Origin: Pseudomonadota bacterium
GTDB lineage: Bacteria; Myxococcota_A; Polyangia; Polyangiales; Polyangiaceae
Direction of reading: 5' to 3'
NCBI GenBank assembly: GCA_023423895.1
Contig: JAFAER010000124.1
Coordinates: 1-50,202 of the forward strand
Length of the DNA stretch: 50,202 nt
Shown: piece after piece, positions 1 to 9,800 of the stretch
Position numbering within the stretch: position 1 is the stretch's first letter
Layout of the letters: every line of letters starts with the position of its first letter
Translations under genes and position numbers: made by a program
Notes under the pieces: generated by a model
The model's input: only the letters and a program-made list of their open reading frames with translations
The model's database searches: none
Told to the model about the DNA's origin: nothing

Positions 1-207
1 ATGTCGAACCGCGCCGGCGTCATCTCCGCATCGACGCGCCCAAACATCTCGCGCCCCCGCGCCACCGCACAGAGATGCGCGCGCTTCTGCAGAAACGCCA
101 TCGGATGCATTCCGCCCCGCCAAGGCATCCCGCATGCCGCCCCACGCCGCCCCGCCCCCTCCCCAAATCCAACCGTCCACTCGGTTTACCCCGGGGCCCA
201 GGCCCCC

Positions 208-263
208 CAAAATGCAGGCTTTTTCAGAGTCAGCAAGCTGACTCCGAAATTGGATGCATTTTG
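208..263. repeat. 56-bp imperfect palindrome (nested inverted repeats)
   Basis: The inner arms are GAGTCAGC (227-234) and GCTGACTC (237-244) around a central AA. The outer arms are CAAAATGCA (208-216) and TGCATTTTG (255-263). Each side has exactly 10 nt between inner and outer arm, and these spacers are themselves partly complementary (TTTC against GAAA). The element is AT-rich compared with its surroundings. Weaker complementarity (CCCCC against GGGGG blocks) continues outward. It could be an extragenic palindromic element, a protein-binding site or the relic of a small mobile element; the sequence does not decide. Confidence 0.7.
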
Positions 264-500
264 CGGCACCCGGCTCGGGGGTGGCCCGGGCCACTTTGGG
301 CCTGGCACGGGGCCACCTGCCGAGCGGATGGGCAGCGCGCGATGGCGTGGGCGGCGGAGATGGTCCGGGCGCGAGGCACCTGCCGAGTAACGGTCGGCGC
401 CGTGAGGTGTCGGCCGGCGGCGCTCGGCACTGGATGTCACGATCACTGTATGCGCTCGCGGCAAGGAGCCGGGCGTTGCTGGCTGCACGTTGGTGCCGGT

Positions 501-657
501 GCGCGTAGCCGGATGGTGGCTGCGCGTGGTGCCGGTGCACGTTGGTGCCGGTGCGCGTCGCCGGATGGTGGTGGCTGCGTTTTGCGGGTGCGCGTCGCCG
601 GATGGTGGTTGCGTTGTGCCAGTGCGCGTTGCACCGGTGCGCGTCGCCGGATGGTGG
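501..657. repeat. Four copies of a 19-bp direct repeat
   Basis: GCGCGTCGCCGGATGGTGG occurs at 553-571, 590-608 and 639-657, with a one-mismatch copy (GCGCGTAGCC...) at 501-519. Starts are 52, 37 and 49 bp apart. The intervening DNA is also related (GTGCCGGTGC, TTGCGTTGTGCC). The spacing is irregular and the spacers are not unique, so this is not a CRISPR array. Confidence 0.7.
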
Positions 658-724
658 TTGCGTTGTGCCGTGCGCGTCGGTGGTTGCTGGTTGCTGGCTT
701 CTGGTCTGCCGGTTGGCGGCGCCG

Positions 725-1741
725 CTAGTCGAGGCCGAGCATGCGCCAGTCGAGGGCGGCGACGCTGCGGTCGGACTTCTTGAACTCGATGGTGAGCCGT
801 GTGCCGAACGCCTCGCCGGCGATTTGGAAGGGGACCGGCCGCGAGAACGTCATGCGGACTTCGCTCGCGAACCAGTCATGCATGCCGCGAAGCGGATGCT
901 CACCGCGCCAGAGCTTCGGGATGTCATAGACCGCCGTGAGCGCCCTCTGGTCGTAGATGCGGACGTTGAGCCAGTCGAGGAGGCGCTCGGCGAAGGGGTA
1001 GGCTCTGAAGCCGTAGCCGAACTCCGGGCACGTGGCCGCGCCGGCCACGCTCGCCATGCCTTCGTAGAGGATGGTCCCTCGACGCGCGCCCTCGAGACGC
1101 TTCAAGCGGCGGCCTTCGTCGATCACGTAGACCTCATTGCCGAGGTTCTCGATGATGACGTGGGGCCGTCCGTGGAGGAGCGTCTTAGGGACGGTGCGCG
1201 TGAACATCGCCGTGACGTAGCCCCACACGCTCTTCGCGACGCGGCTCGACGGTGATTGCTCGAGCTGCTGTCGATAGTCCTCGAGGATCTGGGCGTCCCA
1301 TCCGCAGCCGCCGAAGAACGTCAGCATCCCATCGCACTCGCAGAGCGCATAGCGACGCGTCGGGAGCGGGCCGTCGTGTCTTGCGAGCGCACGGACGCAC
1401 ATGTCGAGCTTGCGCGCTCCCAGCGCATGCGCCCACGCGTTGCCCGTGCCCAGTGGAAGCACGCCGATGACCGGGAATGGTTCACCCTTCGGCACGACAC
1501 GGTCGAGAGCATTCAGGAGCGTCACGGCCGACCCGTCACCTCCCGCCGACAGGATGCAGCGAATCGCGTCGCCGTTCGTGCCGTTGGCGAGCACCGTGCG
1601 CAGCCAACCTTCGACCTCCTGGATGCTCCGGGTCAGTCGGACCGTCGCCCCGGGAAGCGCTCGCGCAATCTGCACCGCAATACGGCGGCCGCCTCGCTTC
1701 GCGTTGGCATTGACGAGGATATAGATGCCTTTGCCGGTCAT
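725..1741 (-). CDS. Diacylglycerol kinase family lipid kinase (YegS/DagK-like)
   Basis: This 338-residue protein belongs by motif to the diacylglycerol/sphingosine lipid kinase family, which phosphorylates membrane lipid alcohols at the inner leaflet. The nucleotide-binding loop GGDGS lies at residues 67-71, and PLGTGNAWA at 96-104 matches the family PxGTxNDxA motif, but the usual Asp is missing (NAW instead of NDF/NDW). The N-terminal strand YILVNANAKRG is typical. I chose the ATG at 1741 because it directly precedes the conserved first strand and has GAGG about 8 nt upstream. A longer frame starting near 2005 adds 88 residues without family character. The gene lies downstream of the PlsC-like gene on the same strand but 1.08 kb away, so co-transcription is doubtful. 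The exact lipid substrate cannot be told. Confidence 0.85.
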   Translation of the reverse strand: MTGKGIYILVNANAKRGGRRIAVQIARALPGATVRLTRSIQEVEGWLRTVLANGTNGDAIRCILSAGGDGSAVTLLNALDRVVPKGEPFPVIGVLPLGTGNAWAHALGARKLDMCVRALARHDGPLPTRRYALCECDGMLTFFGGCGWDAQILEDYRQQLEQSPSSRVAKSVWGYVTAMFTRTVPKTLLHGRPHVIIENLGNEVYVIDEGRRLKRLEGARRGTILYEGMASVAGAATCPEFGYGFRAYPFAERLLDWLNVRIYDQRALTAVYDIPKLWRGEHPLRGMHDWFASEVRMTFSRPVPFQIAGEAFGTRLTIEFKKSDRSVAALDWRMLGLD

Positions 1742-2138
1742 TTCAGTCCTCGGTTCCCGGTGCTGATCGATCGTTGCTCTGCCAGCGGAACGCGCCGGGG
1801 ACGACGTTGGCAAACGGAGAGGGGATCTTGCTGGGCCGGTCGTCTGACATCGGCGGCGCTGCTGGCGTGCACGGGCGTCGCGGGCGTGCACGGGACGACG
1901 TTGGAGACCGCGGACAGACGAGCGGCGGAGGCGGACGAGATGCGTCGCGCCCAATCGAAAGCGACAATCGGATCGTGACGGAGCATTTCCAGGTGACGGG
2001 GGCACTACGAGGTGACGGGGACGGCTCGACTACCTACCACGACGAAGCACTGCGGTGCGACGAAGCACGACGCATGACGGCGGCGACGACGCGACGATGG
2101 ACGCGCGCGACGGAGGAGCGAGTACCGCGAGTGCAACG

Positions 2139-2345
2139 AAGCACGAGTGTGAGGGTGACCGCGGGGGCGGCACCGCAATGCGAGGAAGCACGAGGTGTGA
2201 CGATGATCGTGGCGCGGCAACAATACGCGACGAAGCGCGAGGCGTGATGGTGGCGGTAGGACGGCACGCGATGCGAGGAAGCGCGAGGCCTGACGATGGC
2301 GGTAGGGCGGTACGCGACGCGAGAAGCGCGAGGTCCCGATAGTGA
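2139..2345. repeat. Degenerate tandem repeat, 45-47 bp period
   Basis: Units begin with AAGCACGAG or AAGCGCGAGG at 2139, 2186, 2233, 2279 and 2324, giving periods of 47, 47, 46 and 45 bp. The best-conserved neighbours are 2233-2278 and 2279-2323, which share the order AAGCGCGAGG, GATGGCGGTAGG, ACGCGAYGCGAG. Related AAGCAC starts at 2063 and 2399 lie 76 and 75 bp from the core, so the array seems to decay at both edges. There is divergence all along the unit, unlike a CRISPR. Confidence 0.65.
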
Positions 2346-2489
2346 GCGCGGGGCCGCAGCGCGTTGTGCCAAAACGGAGTGAGCACTGTGATCCGACGAA
2401 GCACGAAAGGCGAGGTACGCGTGATGGACCGACGGCTGACGGCTGGACGGCGACTGACCCAGACCACGACCGAGTGAGCTCGCGCGACC

Positions 2490-2802
2490 GATGACGGCAC
2501 GGCGATGTCGCCACGGCGATGTCGCCACGGCGATACCGGCACCGCGATGACGGGACGGCGATGACGGGACGGCGATGACGGGACGGTGATGACGGGACGG
2601 CGATGACGGGACGGTGATGACGGGACGGTGATGACGGGACGGCGATGACGGGACGGCGATGACGGGACGGCGATGACGGGACGGCGATGACGGGACGGTG
2701 ATGACGGGACGGCGATGACGGGACGGCGATGACGGGACGGTGATGGCGGGACGGTGATGACGGGACGGCACGCCGATGAGGGGACGGCGATGACGGCACG
2801 CC
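2490..2802. repeat. 14-bp minisatellite, about 22 units
   Basis: The consensus unit is GATGACGGGACGGY, Y being C or T. Sixteen near-identical units run head to tail from 2546 to 2769. Four more diverged units precede them (2490, 2504, 2518, 2532; GATGTCGCCACGGC types), and two follow after a 5-bp insertion (2775, 2789). The terminal C/T varies from unit to unit. Because 14 is not a multiple of three, every frame reads a 14-residue peptide repeat on translation, which explains spurious open frames here. The array ends about 22 bp from the stop codon of the PlsC-like gene. Confidence 0.85.
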
Positions 2803-2824
2803 GGCAATGGCCCCACGCGAGCGC

Positions 2825-3562
2825 TCAGAGGCCGCTCGCGATGGCACGGCGGACCTCGGCCGAGAGCGCGTCGCGCGCGGCTTTCTTTCCAAGCGGGGCG
2901 TAGCGGGCGGGATCGATCGCCGGGTGGATGGTGACGTACACCTCCTTGCCTGGTCTCGTCAGGATGCCCTTCGCGCGAAGAACGTCCCGCGTGCCGCGGA
3001 TGCTGACGGGAAGGATCGGCGCGCCGGTCTCGAGCGCGAGGACGAACCCACCCTTCTTGAACGGAAGGAGCTCGCCGGTCGGACTGCGGGTGCCTTCGGG
3101 CGCGATCCAGATCGAGGTCCCTGTCGCCAGCTTTGCCTTGGCATCCTGCAAGCTCGCGATGGCGCGCTCGATGTTCTGACGATCGATCGAAATGAAGCCG
3201 GCCGCCTTGATCGCGCTCCCGAACACCGGGACGTCGAACAGTTCCTGCTTCGCTACCATCCGAATCGACGAGCCGAGCACGTAGTAGATGACCGCCACGT
3301 CGTAGTGCGACTGGTGGTTGCTCATCACGAGGTACGTCTGCGCGCCGTGGCCGAGCGAACCGGCCGGGATGTTCTCGCGGCCGTGGACGGAGATCATCAT
3401 CTCGCTGTTCGCCACGACGCGCGTGGCCCACGACTCGAGCCGTGCGTCGCAGACCTGTCGGGTAACCTTGCCGCGGACGGCGTCCACGACCGTCGGCGCC
3501 GAGACATAGAGCGTCTCGTAGACGTTCCGAAGCGAGAGGAGGAGGGGCTTGCCGAGAGCCAT
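2825..3562 (-). CDS. plsC: 1-acyl-sn-glycerol-3-phosphate acyltransferase family protein (PlsC-like)
   Basis: This 245-residue protein has the PlsC/LPLAT signature: the catalytic NHxxxxD block as NHQSHYD (H83, D88) and PEGT at 155-158 inside WIAPEGTRS, followed by FKKGG. The family transfers an acyl chain to lysophosphatidic acid to make phosphatidic acid at the inner membrane. The first roughly 60 residues are a less conserved N-terminal helix region. I prefer ATG 3562 (MALGKP) to the upstream start at 3610, because a -10-like GATACGCT sits between the two. No strong Shine-Dalgarno is seen at either. With the lipid kinase downstream it may contribute to phospholipid metabolism; the specific acyl acceptor is inferred from family only. 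Confidence 0.85.
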   Translation of the reverse strand: MALGKPLLLSLRNVYETLYVSAPTVVDAVRGKVTRQVCDARLESWATRVVANSEMMISVHGRENIPAGSLGHGAQTYLVMSNHQSHYDVAVIYYVLGSSIRMVAKQELFDVPVFGSAIKAAGFISIDRQNIERAIASLQDAKAKLATGTSIWIAPEGTRSPTGELLPFKKGGFVLALETGAPILPVSIRGTRDVLRAKGILTRPGKEVYVTIHPAIDPARYAPLGKKAARDALSAEVRRAIASGL

Positions 3563-3807
3563 TCTGCGTGGCGAGGAACGACCAGCGTATCCTCGTCCCG
3601 CGGAAAGCACGTGAAAAAGGCCGCATGGATGAGGGACCGCTCCAGCCGTGACGTGATCGAGCGGCCAGGACGGTCATGCTGACGCACGCAAACCGCGTGC
3701 TTGCAGGCGAGGGAAAGCCTCAATACCATCGCTTTGCCGCACTCTGACAAGCCGCGTTTCTCGAATGAATCAGCAGGCTTTCGAGGGCTTTTCCTCCCGG
3801 GATCAAG

Positions 3808-6800
3808 ATGAGCGAAAGTACGATTCGTAGTGCCCTCGGCGTGCTGCAGGACGAGCCGGACAACGAGCAGGCTTGGAGCGATCTCCGCGCAGCGCTCGGC
3901 TACTCGGGCGACACCATCGACGCGGGCGACATGGGACGCGTCGAGCTCGCCGCGCTCCTCGAAGCTGCCCGTCGGGCGCACGAGATGCGGCGCGAGTACG
4001 AAGCGGTCGCCGCGCTCCTCGAGTTCGAGACCGCGCTTGCGACCGGCGATCGGCAGGCGGAGCTCGCCTTGGAGCTCGCGCGCCTGCGCGACGACGTCTT
4101 GCTCGACGACGCGGCAGCGCTCGCGACGTATCGGAGGGTTCTGACGCTTCGCCCCGGCGACGCCGAGACCGTCGAGGCGATCGAGAGAAGCGAAGTGAAG
4201 CGCGGGAAGTGGAAGGACCTCGCGCAGAAGTATTTCAGCGAGGCGAAAGGCGCGAGCGACCCGGCCTTCAAGAGCTCGTTGCTCGTGAGCGCGGCCGAGA
4301 TCGCCTATCGCTACGCCCGTCCGGAGCTCGAGGCGCGCGCACGCGAAGAAGACGCGAAGAGGGACGAGGACGAGAGCGGGCCGAAGAGCAAGCGGAAGAA
4401 CAAGAAGAAGGAGAAGGCCGCGAAGGAGGGGAAGGACCCGCGGCGCGACCTCCTCGAGAAGATCATCGGCTTGCTCCGCGACGCGCTGGCGTCCGACCCG
4501 AAGAACCGCCGTGCGGCGATCCTCGTCGAGAGGATCCTCCGAAGCGAAGAGCGCTGGGAAGAGCTCGCCACGATCCTCGACACGTTCGCGGCAGAGGCGA
4601 CGGCGAAGGACGAGAAGCTGGCGGCCTACACGCGGCTCGCGCGCATCCTCGCCAAGAAGCTCGGCGCGAAGAACCGCGCCGTGGAGGCGTACGAGAAGGT
4701 CCTCGATCTGTCGCCAGGGCATCCCGAAGCCACACGGGCTCTCGTCGATCACTTCACCGAGGGCGAGATGTGGGATCACCTCGTGTCCCTCTACGAGGGG
4801 CAGCTCTCCGGCGGTGGCGCGCGGGCCGGGCAAGAGGTCGGGATCTATCTCCAGATCGCGATGGTGAACTGGCGGATGCGGAACAAGGCCGAGGCGGCAG
4901 AGCCGTACTTCGAGCGGCTCCGCAAGCACGAACCCGCCCACCCCGGGATGCTCGGATTCTTCCGCGAGTGGTGCACGAACAAGGGCGAACAGACGCGCCT
5001 CGTGCAGATCCTCACCGACGCGCAGCGCGCGATGCCCGACGGGCCGGAGCGCGCGAAGCTCGCTGCCGAGATCGCGCAGCTGGCCGAGGAAGGCGCGAAC
5101 GCGCAGAAGGCCATCGAACAGTGGCGGGCGCTCCTGCGCTCGCAGCCGAACAACGTCGAGGCGCGCGAGGCGCTCAAGCGCCTCTATCGGTCGAGCGGCT
5201 CCTTCAACCACCTGGCCGATCTCCTTCGCTCGGAGCTCGAACGCGTCGCGCCCGACGACGGCGCCACACGACTGCCCGTGCTCCGCGAGATCGCGCAGAT
5301 CTACCGCGAGAACATCAAGAGCGATTCGGCGCTCGTCACCGTGCTCTCGCAGATCATCGCGCTCGAGCCGAACGACGCTGACGCCATTCGCGAGCTCGCG
5401 CGCGTCTACGAGACGCTCGGACGTTGGCGCGATCTGCTCACGACGCAGATGCGCCTCGCGGAGCTAGAGCCGGACGACGGCGTGAAGGCGGAGCTCTACC
5501 GCGCCGCCGGGCGCCGGTGGCTGGAGCAATTCTCGAACGTGCAGAACGCGGTCGAGGCCTTCGAGAAGCTCCGCGAGGCCCGACGCGACGATCGCGAGGC
5601 CGTCGAGAAGCTCAAGGAGCTTTATGGCAAGCGTCGCGCGTACCGGCAGCTCTACGAGCTGTACGAGGACGAGGCGAAGCGCGCGAGCGGCACCGAGCGG
5701 CGTGCGATCTGGATCGAGATGGCGAAGATGGCCGCCGACCGACTCGATCGCGGCGCCGACGCCATGCGCCTCTACAAGATGATCCTCGCAGAGGATCCGG
5801 ACGATTCCGCTGCCCTCGACGCGCTCGAGAAGCAGGCGGAACGCGACAAAGACTACGCGACCGTCTCCGAAGTCCTCGAGCGTCGGGTCGAGCTCGCCGG
5901 CGACGCTCCGTCGCGGCTCGCGATCCTGCAGAAGCTCGGGACCGTCTACTCGGACCGACTGCAGGACCACACGGGGGCGCTGCGCGTCTGGAGGCGCGTC
6001 CTCGATCTGAGCCCCGGACACGCGAAGGCGCTTCGCATCCTGCGCGAGAGCCATCTCGCGATGAACGACTTCGACGGTCTGACGGAGCTCTACGCTTCCA
6101 CCAACGACTGGGAAGGCCTCGCCGAGGTCCTTTCCGGAACCGCGGATCGAACGAGCGACGTCCAGACCAAGATCGAGCTGTCGTTCCGCGTTGCCGAGAT
6201 CTACGAGCAGCGCATCGGCCAGCCCGAGAGAGCGTTCCGCTCGTACGAGCGTGTTCTCTCCGTGAAGCCCGACGACAAGCGTGCCGCGAGCGCGCTGGTC
6301 CCGCTGTACGAGGGCGACGAGAAGTGGGCGCGTCTGCCGGCGCTCTACGAAGTCTTGATCACGCACGCCGCCGACGAAGGCGAACGACGTGCGCTCTACG
6401 AGAAGCTCGCGGAGGTCACCGGGCACCATCTGTCCGACAAAGCCGCCGCGTTCCGGTACGCGAGGAAGGCCTACGAGCTCGCGCCGACGGAGAAGGGCAC
6501 GCTCGAAGCCCTGGAAGGATGGGCGCGTGCGTCGGGCGAATGGTCCGGGCTCGTCCAGGCCATCCAGGCGCGACTCGAGGCGATCGCCAACTCCGGAAGC
6601 TCCGGCGACGGCGACGAGAGCAGAGAGCTCCGCATGAAGCTCGCCGAGGTGTCGGCGGCGCACGCCGGCCGACCCGACGATGCCGTCGAGGCCTACAAGG
6701 AGCTCATCGACGCGAACCCCGACGACGAGGTCGCGATCGCCGGGCTCGAGCGCCTGCTGCGGTCGTCCCCCGATCGGCGGGACGATCTGCGCTGGCTCTT

Positions 6801-9800
6801 CCGGCTGCGCGTGAACCGCGCCGAGGGCCGCGCCGCGGTCCCCTTGCTCGCCGAATGGGCGCTGCTCGAAGAAGAGGCGTTCGCCGACACGACGAAGGCG
6901 GCCGAGATCTACAAGGAGCTGCTCGCGCTCGACCCGGAGCACGCCCGCTCGCTACGCGCGCTCGCACGGCTCCTGATCGCCGCTGGTGATGCCCAGGGCG
7001 CCGTCGCGATCCTCCTCCGCGAACGCGATCTCGAGCAGGGGCAGGCCCGCGTCGCACGCGAGCTCGAGATCGCTCGTCTCCAGCTCGGGTCGCTCAACAA
7101 CCCGCGCGAAGCGCTCGCCGCGGCGAAGCGCGCTCTCGAGATCGCCCCGAACGCTCCGCAGGTCATCGCGCTCGTCGAAGAGCTCATGCCTCTGTCCGAG
7201 ACGCGGAAGGACGCAGCCATCGTGCTCGAGGCGGCTTATGCGGCCGCGGGGCAATTCGACAAACAAGGCGAAGTGCTCGGCGTGATGATCGCGACGGCGC
7301 CGTCGAAGCAAGACCGGCTCGCGCTGCACCTTCGACTCGCTGCCGTGAAGCAGAACCTCGGCGACCGTCTCGGCGCGTTCGAGGTCCTCTCGAAGGCGGC
7401 GCTCGAATACCCGGTGGAGCTCGATCTCTGGGATCGACTCGCGGTCCTCGCGAACAAGACGGGCCGGACGCAGCAGTTCGTCGAGACGATCGCGCAGGCC
7501 GTCCCCGAGACCGGAGAGTCCGGGCTGCCGCCCCACATCGAGATGGATCTCGCGGAGCGTGCCGCAACGCTCTACGACGAGAACCTCGGCGAGATCGACC
7601 GCGCAACGCCCTATCTCGAGCGCATCCTCGCGCGCGATCCGGGCAACGACCGCGCGTTCCGGCGCCTGAAGCAGATCCTGACGACGCGTGAGCGCTGGAG
7701 GGATCTCGAGGCCCTCTACGAGCGGATGCTCTCCGCCACGGAGAGCCTCGAACGACGCGCCGAGCTTCTCGCGGAGGTGGCGATCGTCGCCGAGGAGATC
7801 ACCGGGGACGCTCCGAAGGCGATCCACTACTACGAGCGCATCCTGGAGGTCGAGCCGGGACACGAGCAGGCGATCTTCGCCCTCGACAAGCTCTACGCCG
7901 CCCATGAACGGTGGCAGAACCTCGCCGATCTCCTTCGCCGTCGGATCGAGCTCGCAGGAAGCAGCGCCAGCGGACAGCTGAAGCTTCGGCTCGGCACGCT
8001 CCTCTTCGTGAAGCTCGCCGACCCGAAGAGCGCGCTCGATCATCTCGAGGAGGTGGTGCTCGCCGACCCGTCGAATCGCGAAGCCCGGGAGCTCGTCGAG
8101 AAGAGCCTGGCGCATCCGGATCTCCGTCAGCGCGCGGCGATCATCCTCGAAGGCGTCTACACGGAGCGCGAGGAGATCCGCGATCTCGTTCGCGTGCTCG
8201 AGATCCGCCTCGAGTTCGTCGGCGACGATGTCGAGCGACGCGAGCTGCTTCGTCGCGTTGCGGAGCTGCGCGACGAGCGCCTGACGGACGACGCGGGATC
8301 CTTCGAGACCTACGCGCGCCTCTTGCCGCTCTCGCCGGGCGACGTGGAGGCACGGCAGCGATATCTCGAGATCGGCGCGCGCCTCGGCAAGCTCGGAGAG
8401 GCCGCCGACGTCCTGATCGTCACCGCGAAGAACGCGGAGGCGCCACAGCCACGCGCCGAGATCCTCGGCGACGTCGCGCGCATCTACGAGTCCTCGGGGC
8501 AGGTGGACCGGTCGGAGGCCGTCCATCGTCAGGTCCTCGAGCTCGCGCCCGACGATCCGTCGATCGCGCTCCCCGCGGCGAGGGCGCTCGAGCGCATCTA
8601 CGTCGCGAACGGCAAGCACCGCGAGCTCGCGGAGATGCTCCGCGTCCAGGTCCGGCTCGAGGAACAGGGCGAGCTCCGTCGTGAGCTCCGCGGGCGTCTT
8701 GCCCGCCTCGCCGAGAGCTCGCTGAACGACGATGGCGCCGCCATCGACGCGTGGAAGGAGCGTCTCGAAGACGATCCGGCCGACGACGAAGCGCTCGCAG
8801 CGCTCGACCGGCTCTACGAGCGGTCGGCCGACCATCGGAACCTCGTCGAGGTCCTGCGCACCCGCGAGCGGAATGCCGACGACGCCGAGAAGCGCAAGGA
8901 GCTGATGGAGCGCGCCGCGCGGACGCTCGAGACGCTCGGCGACGTCGAGGAGGCGATCCTCGCTTACCGCGCAGTGCTCGACGACTTCGGCGCCGACCGG
9001 AAGATCCTCGGCGCGCTCGCCGCCCTCTACGAGAAGGCGGAGCGGGCGCGGGATCTTTCCGAGACGCTCGAGGCCGACCTCGCGCTCGCGACCGAGCCGG
9101 AGGACCGTATCCAGCTCTTCACCCGGATGGGTCACGTCCGGCGCAAGAGCCTCGGTGAGATCGGGGACGCCATCGAGGCGTATCGGCAGGCGCTGACCAT
9201 CGATCCGTCGACGGTGCCGGCGCGCGAGGCGCTCGAGGAGCTGCTGTCCGACGAAGGCGCCCGGGAAGAGGCCGCCGAGATCCTGCGGCCGCTCTACGAG
9301 GCGAGCGGCGCAGACGACAAGCTCGTTCGCGTCCTCGACATCCAGATCGAGCACGAGTCGAGCCTCGAGCCGCGGCTCGAGCTGCTCGCTCGCGCGGCGA
9401 CCGTCTGCGAGGGGCCGCTGAACGACTCGGCCAAGGCCTTCGCGTACACGTCGCGGGGACTTCGCGAGGCCGCGGCGGAGCCGTCGGTCGACGAGTGGAT
9501 CTCCCGCGCGGAGCGCTTGAGCAGCCTTCGGGCGTTCGTGCCGGGTGATTCTCCCGGCGGCACGGAGCGGACCGCCAGCTGGGCGGAGCTCGTCGAGCTG
9601 TATCGGTCGATCATCCCGGACATCCTCGACGAGGACAAGCAAGTGTCCGTGCTCCTCCGCGTCGCGGAGCTGGCACGCACGAAGCTCGCGGACGCCGCGC
9701 TCGCGAAGCAGTGCTACCGCCGCGCGCTCGAGCTGCGGCCCGAAGAGACGCGGGCGCTCGAGGCCCTCGAAGCGCTGCACGAAGAGGCGGGCGAGCACGA

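Larger units (their letters stand above)
1..724. other. Gene-free left end with repeats
   Basis: No convincing gene is seen in these 724 bases. Several frames stay open, but only because the DNA is GC-rich; the translations are Arg/Pro/Ala-rich with no recognisable domain and no ribosome binding site. The stretch contains a long dyad at 208-263 and four copies of a 19-bp direct repeat at 501-657, listed separately. The downstream end abuts the stop codon of the lipid kinase gene on the minus strand. Confidence 0.6.
1742..2824. other. 1.08-kb gene-free stretch rich in tandem repeats
   Basis: This is the longest gene-free stretch in the window apart from the left end. From 1742 to about 2040 I see nothing specific. 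From about 2045 to 2410 it holds degenerate repeats that begin with AAGCRCGA, and from 2490 to 2802 a 14-bp minisatellite. Frames crossing it are open on both strands but encode only repeat-derived Arg/Ser/Pro peptides, so I do not call a gene. Confidence 0.6.

Noticed and set aside
1..728. Open frames of 129 and 217 codons at the left end
   Set aside because: Overlapping frames on both strands are open. The translations are Arg/Pro/Ala-rich and the DNA is repeat-containing; no start signal or family resemblance.
1742..2005. 88-residue N-terminal extension of the lipid kinase
   Set aside because: The family begins at the MTGKGIYILVNANAK strand, which has its own ATG and GAGG. The extension is Arg/Ala/Pro-rich without homology.
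501..2802. CRISPR array
   Set aside because: The 19-, 46- and 14-bp repeats have no constant-repeat/unique-spacer structure: spacers are related to each other, units drift, and no cas genes are present.
2005..2892. Open frame encoding SPSRHHRPVIAVPS-type peptide repeats on the minus strand
   Set aside because: The peptide repeat is the direct result of a 14-bp DNA repeat read three units at a time. Other frames across the array are open too, and there is no ribosome site or folded domain.
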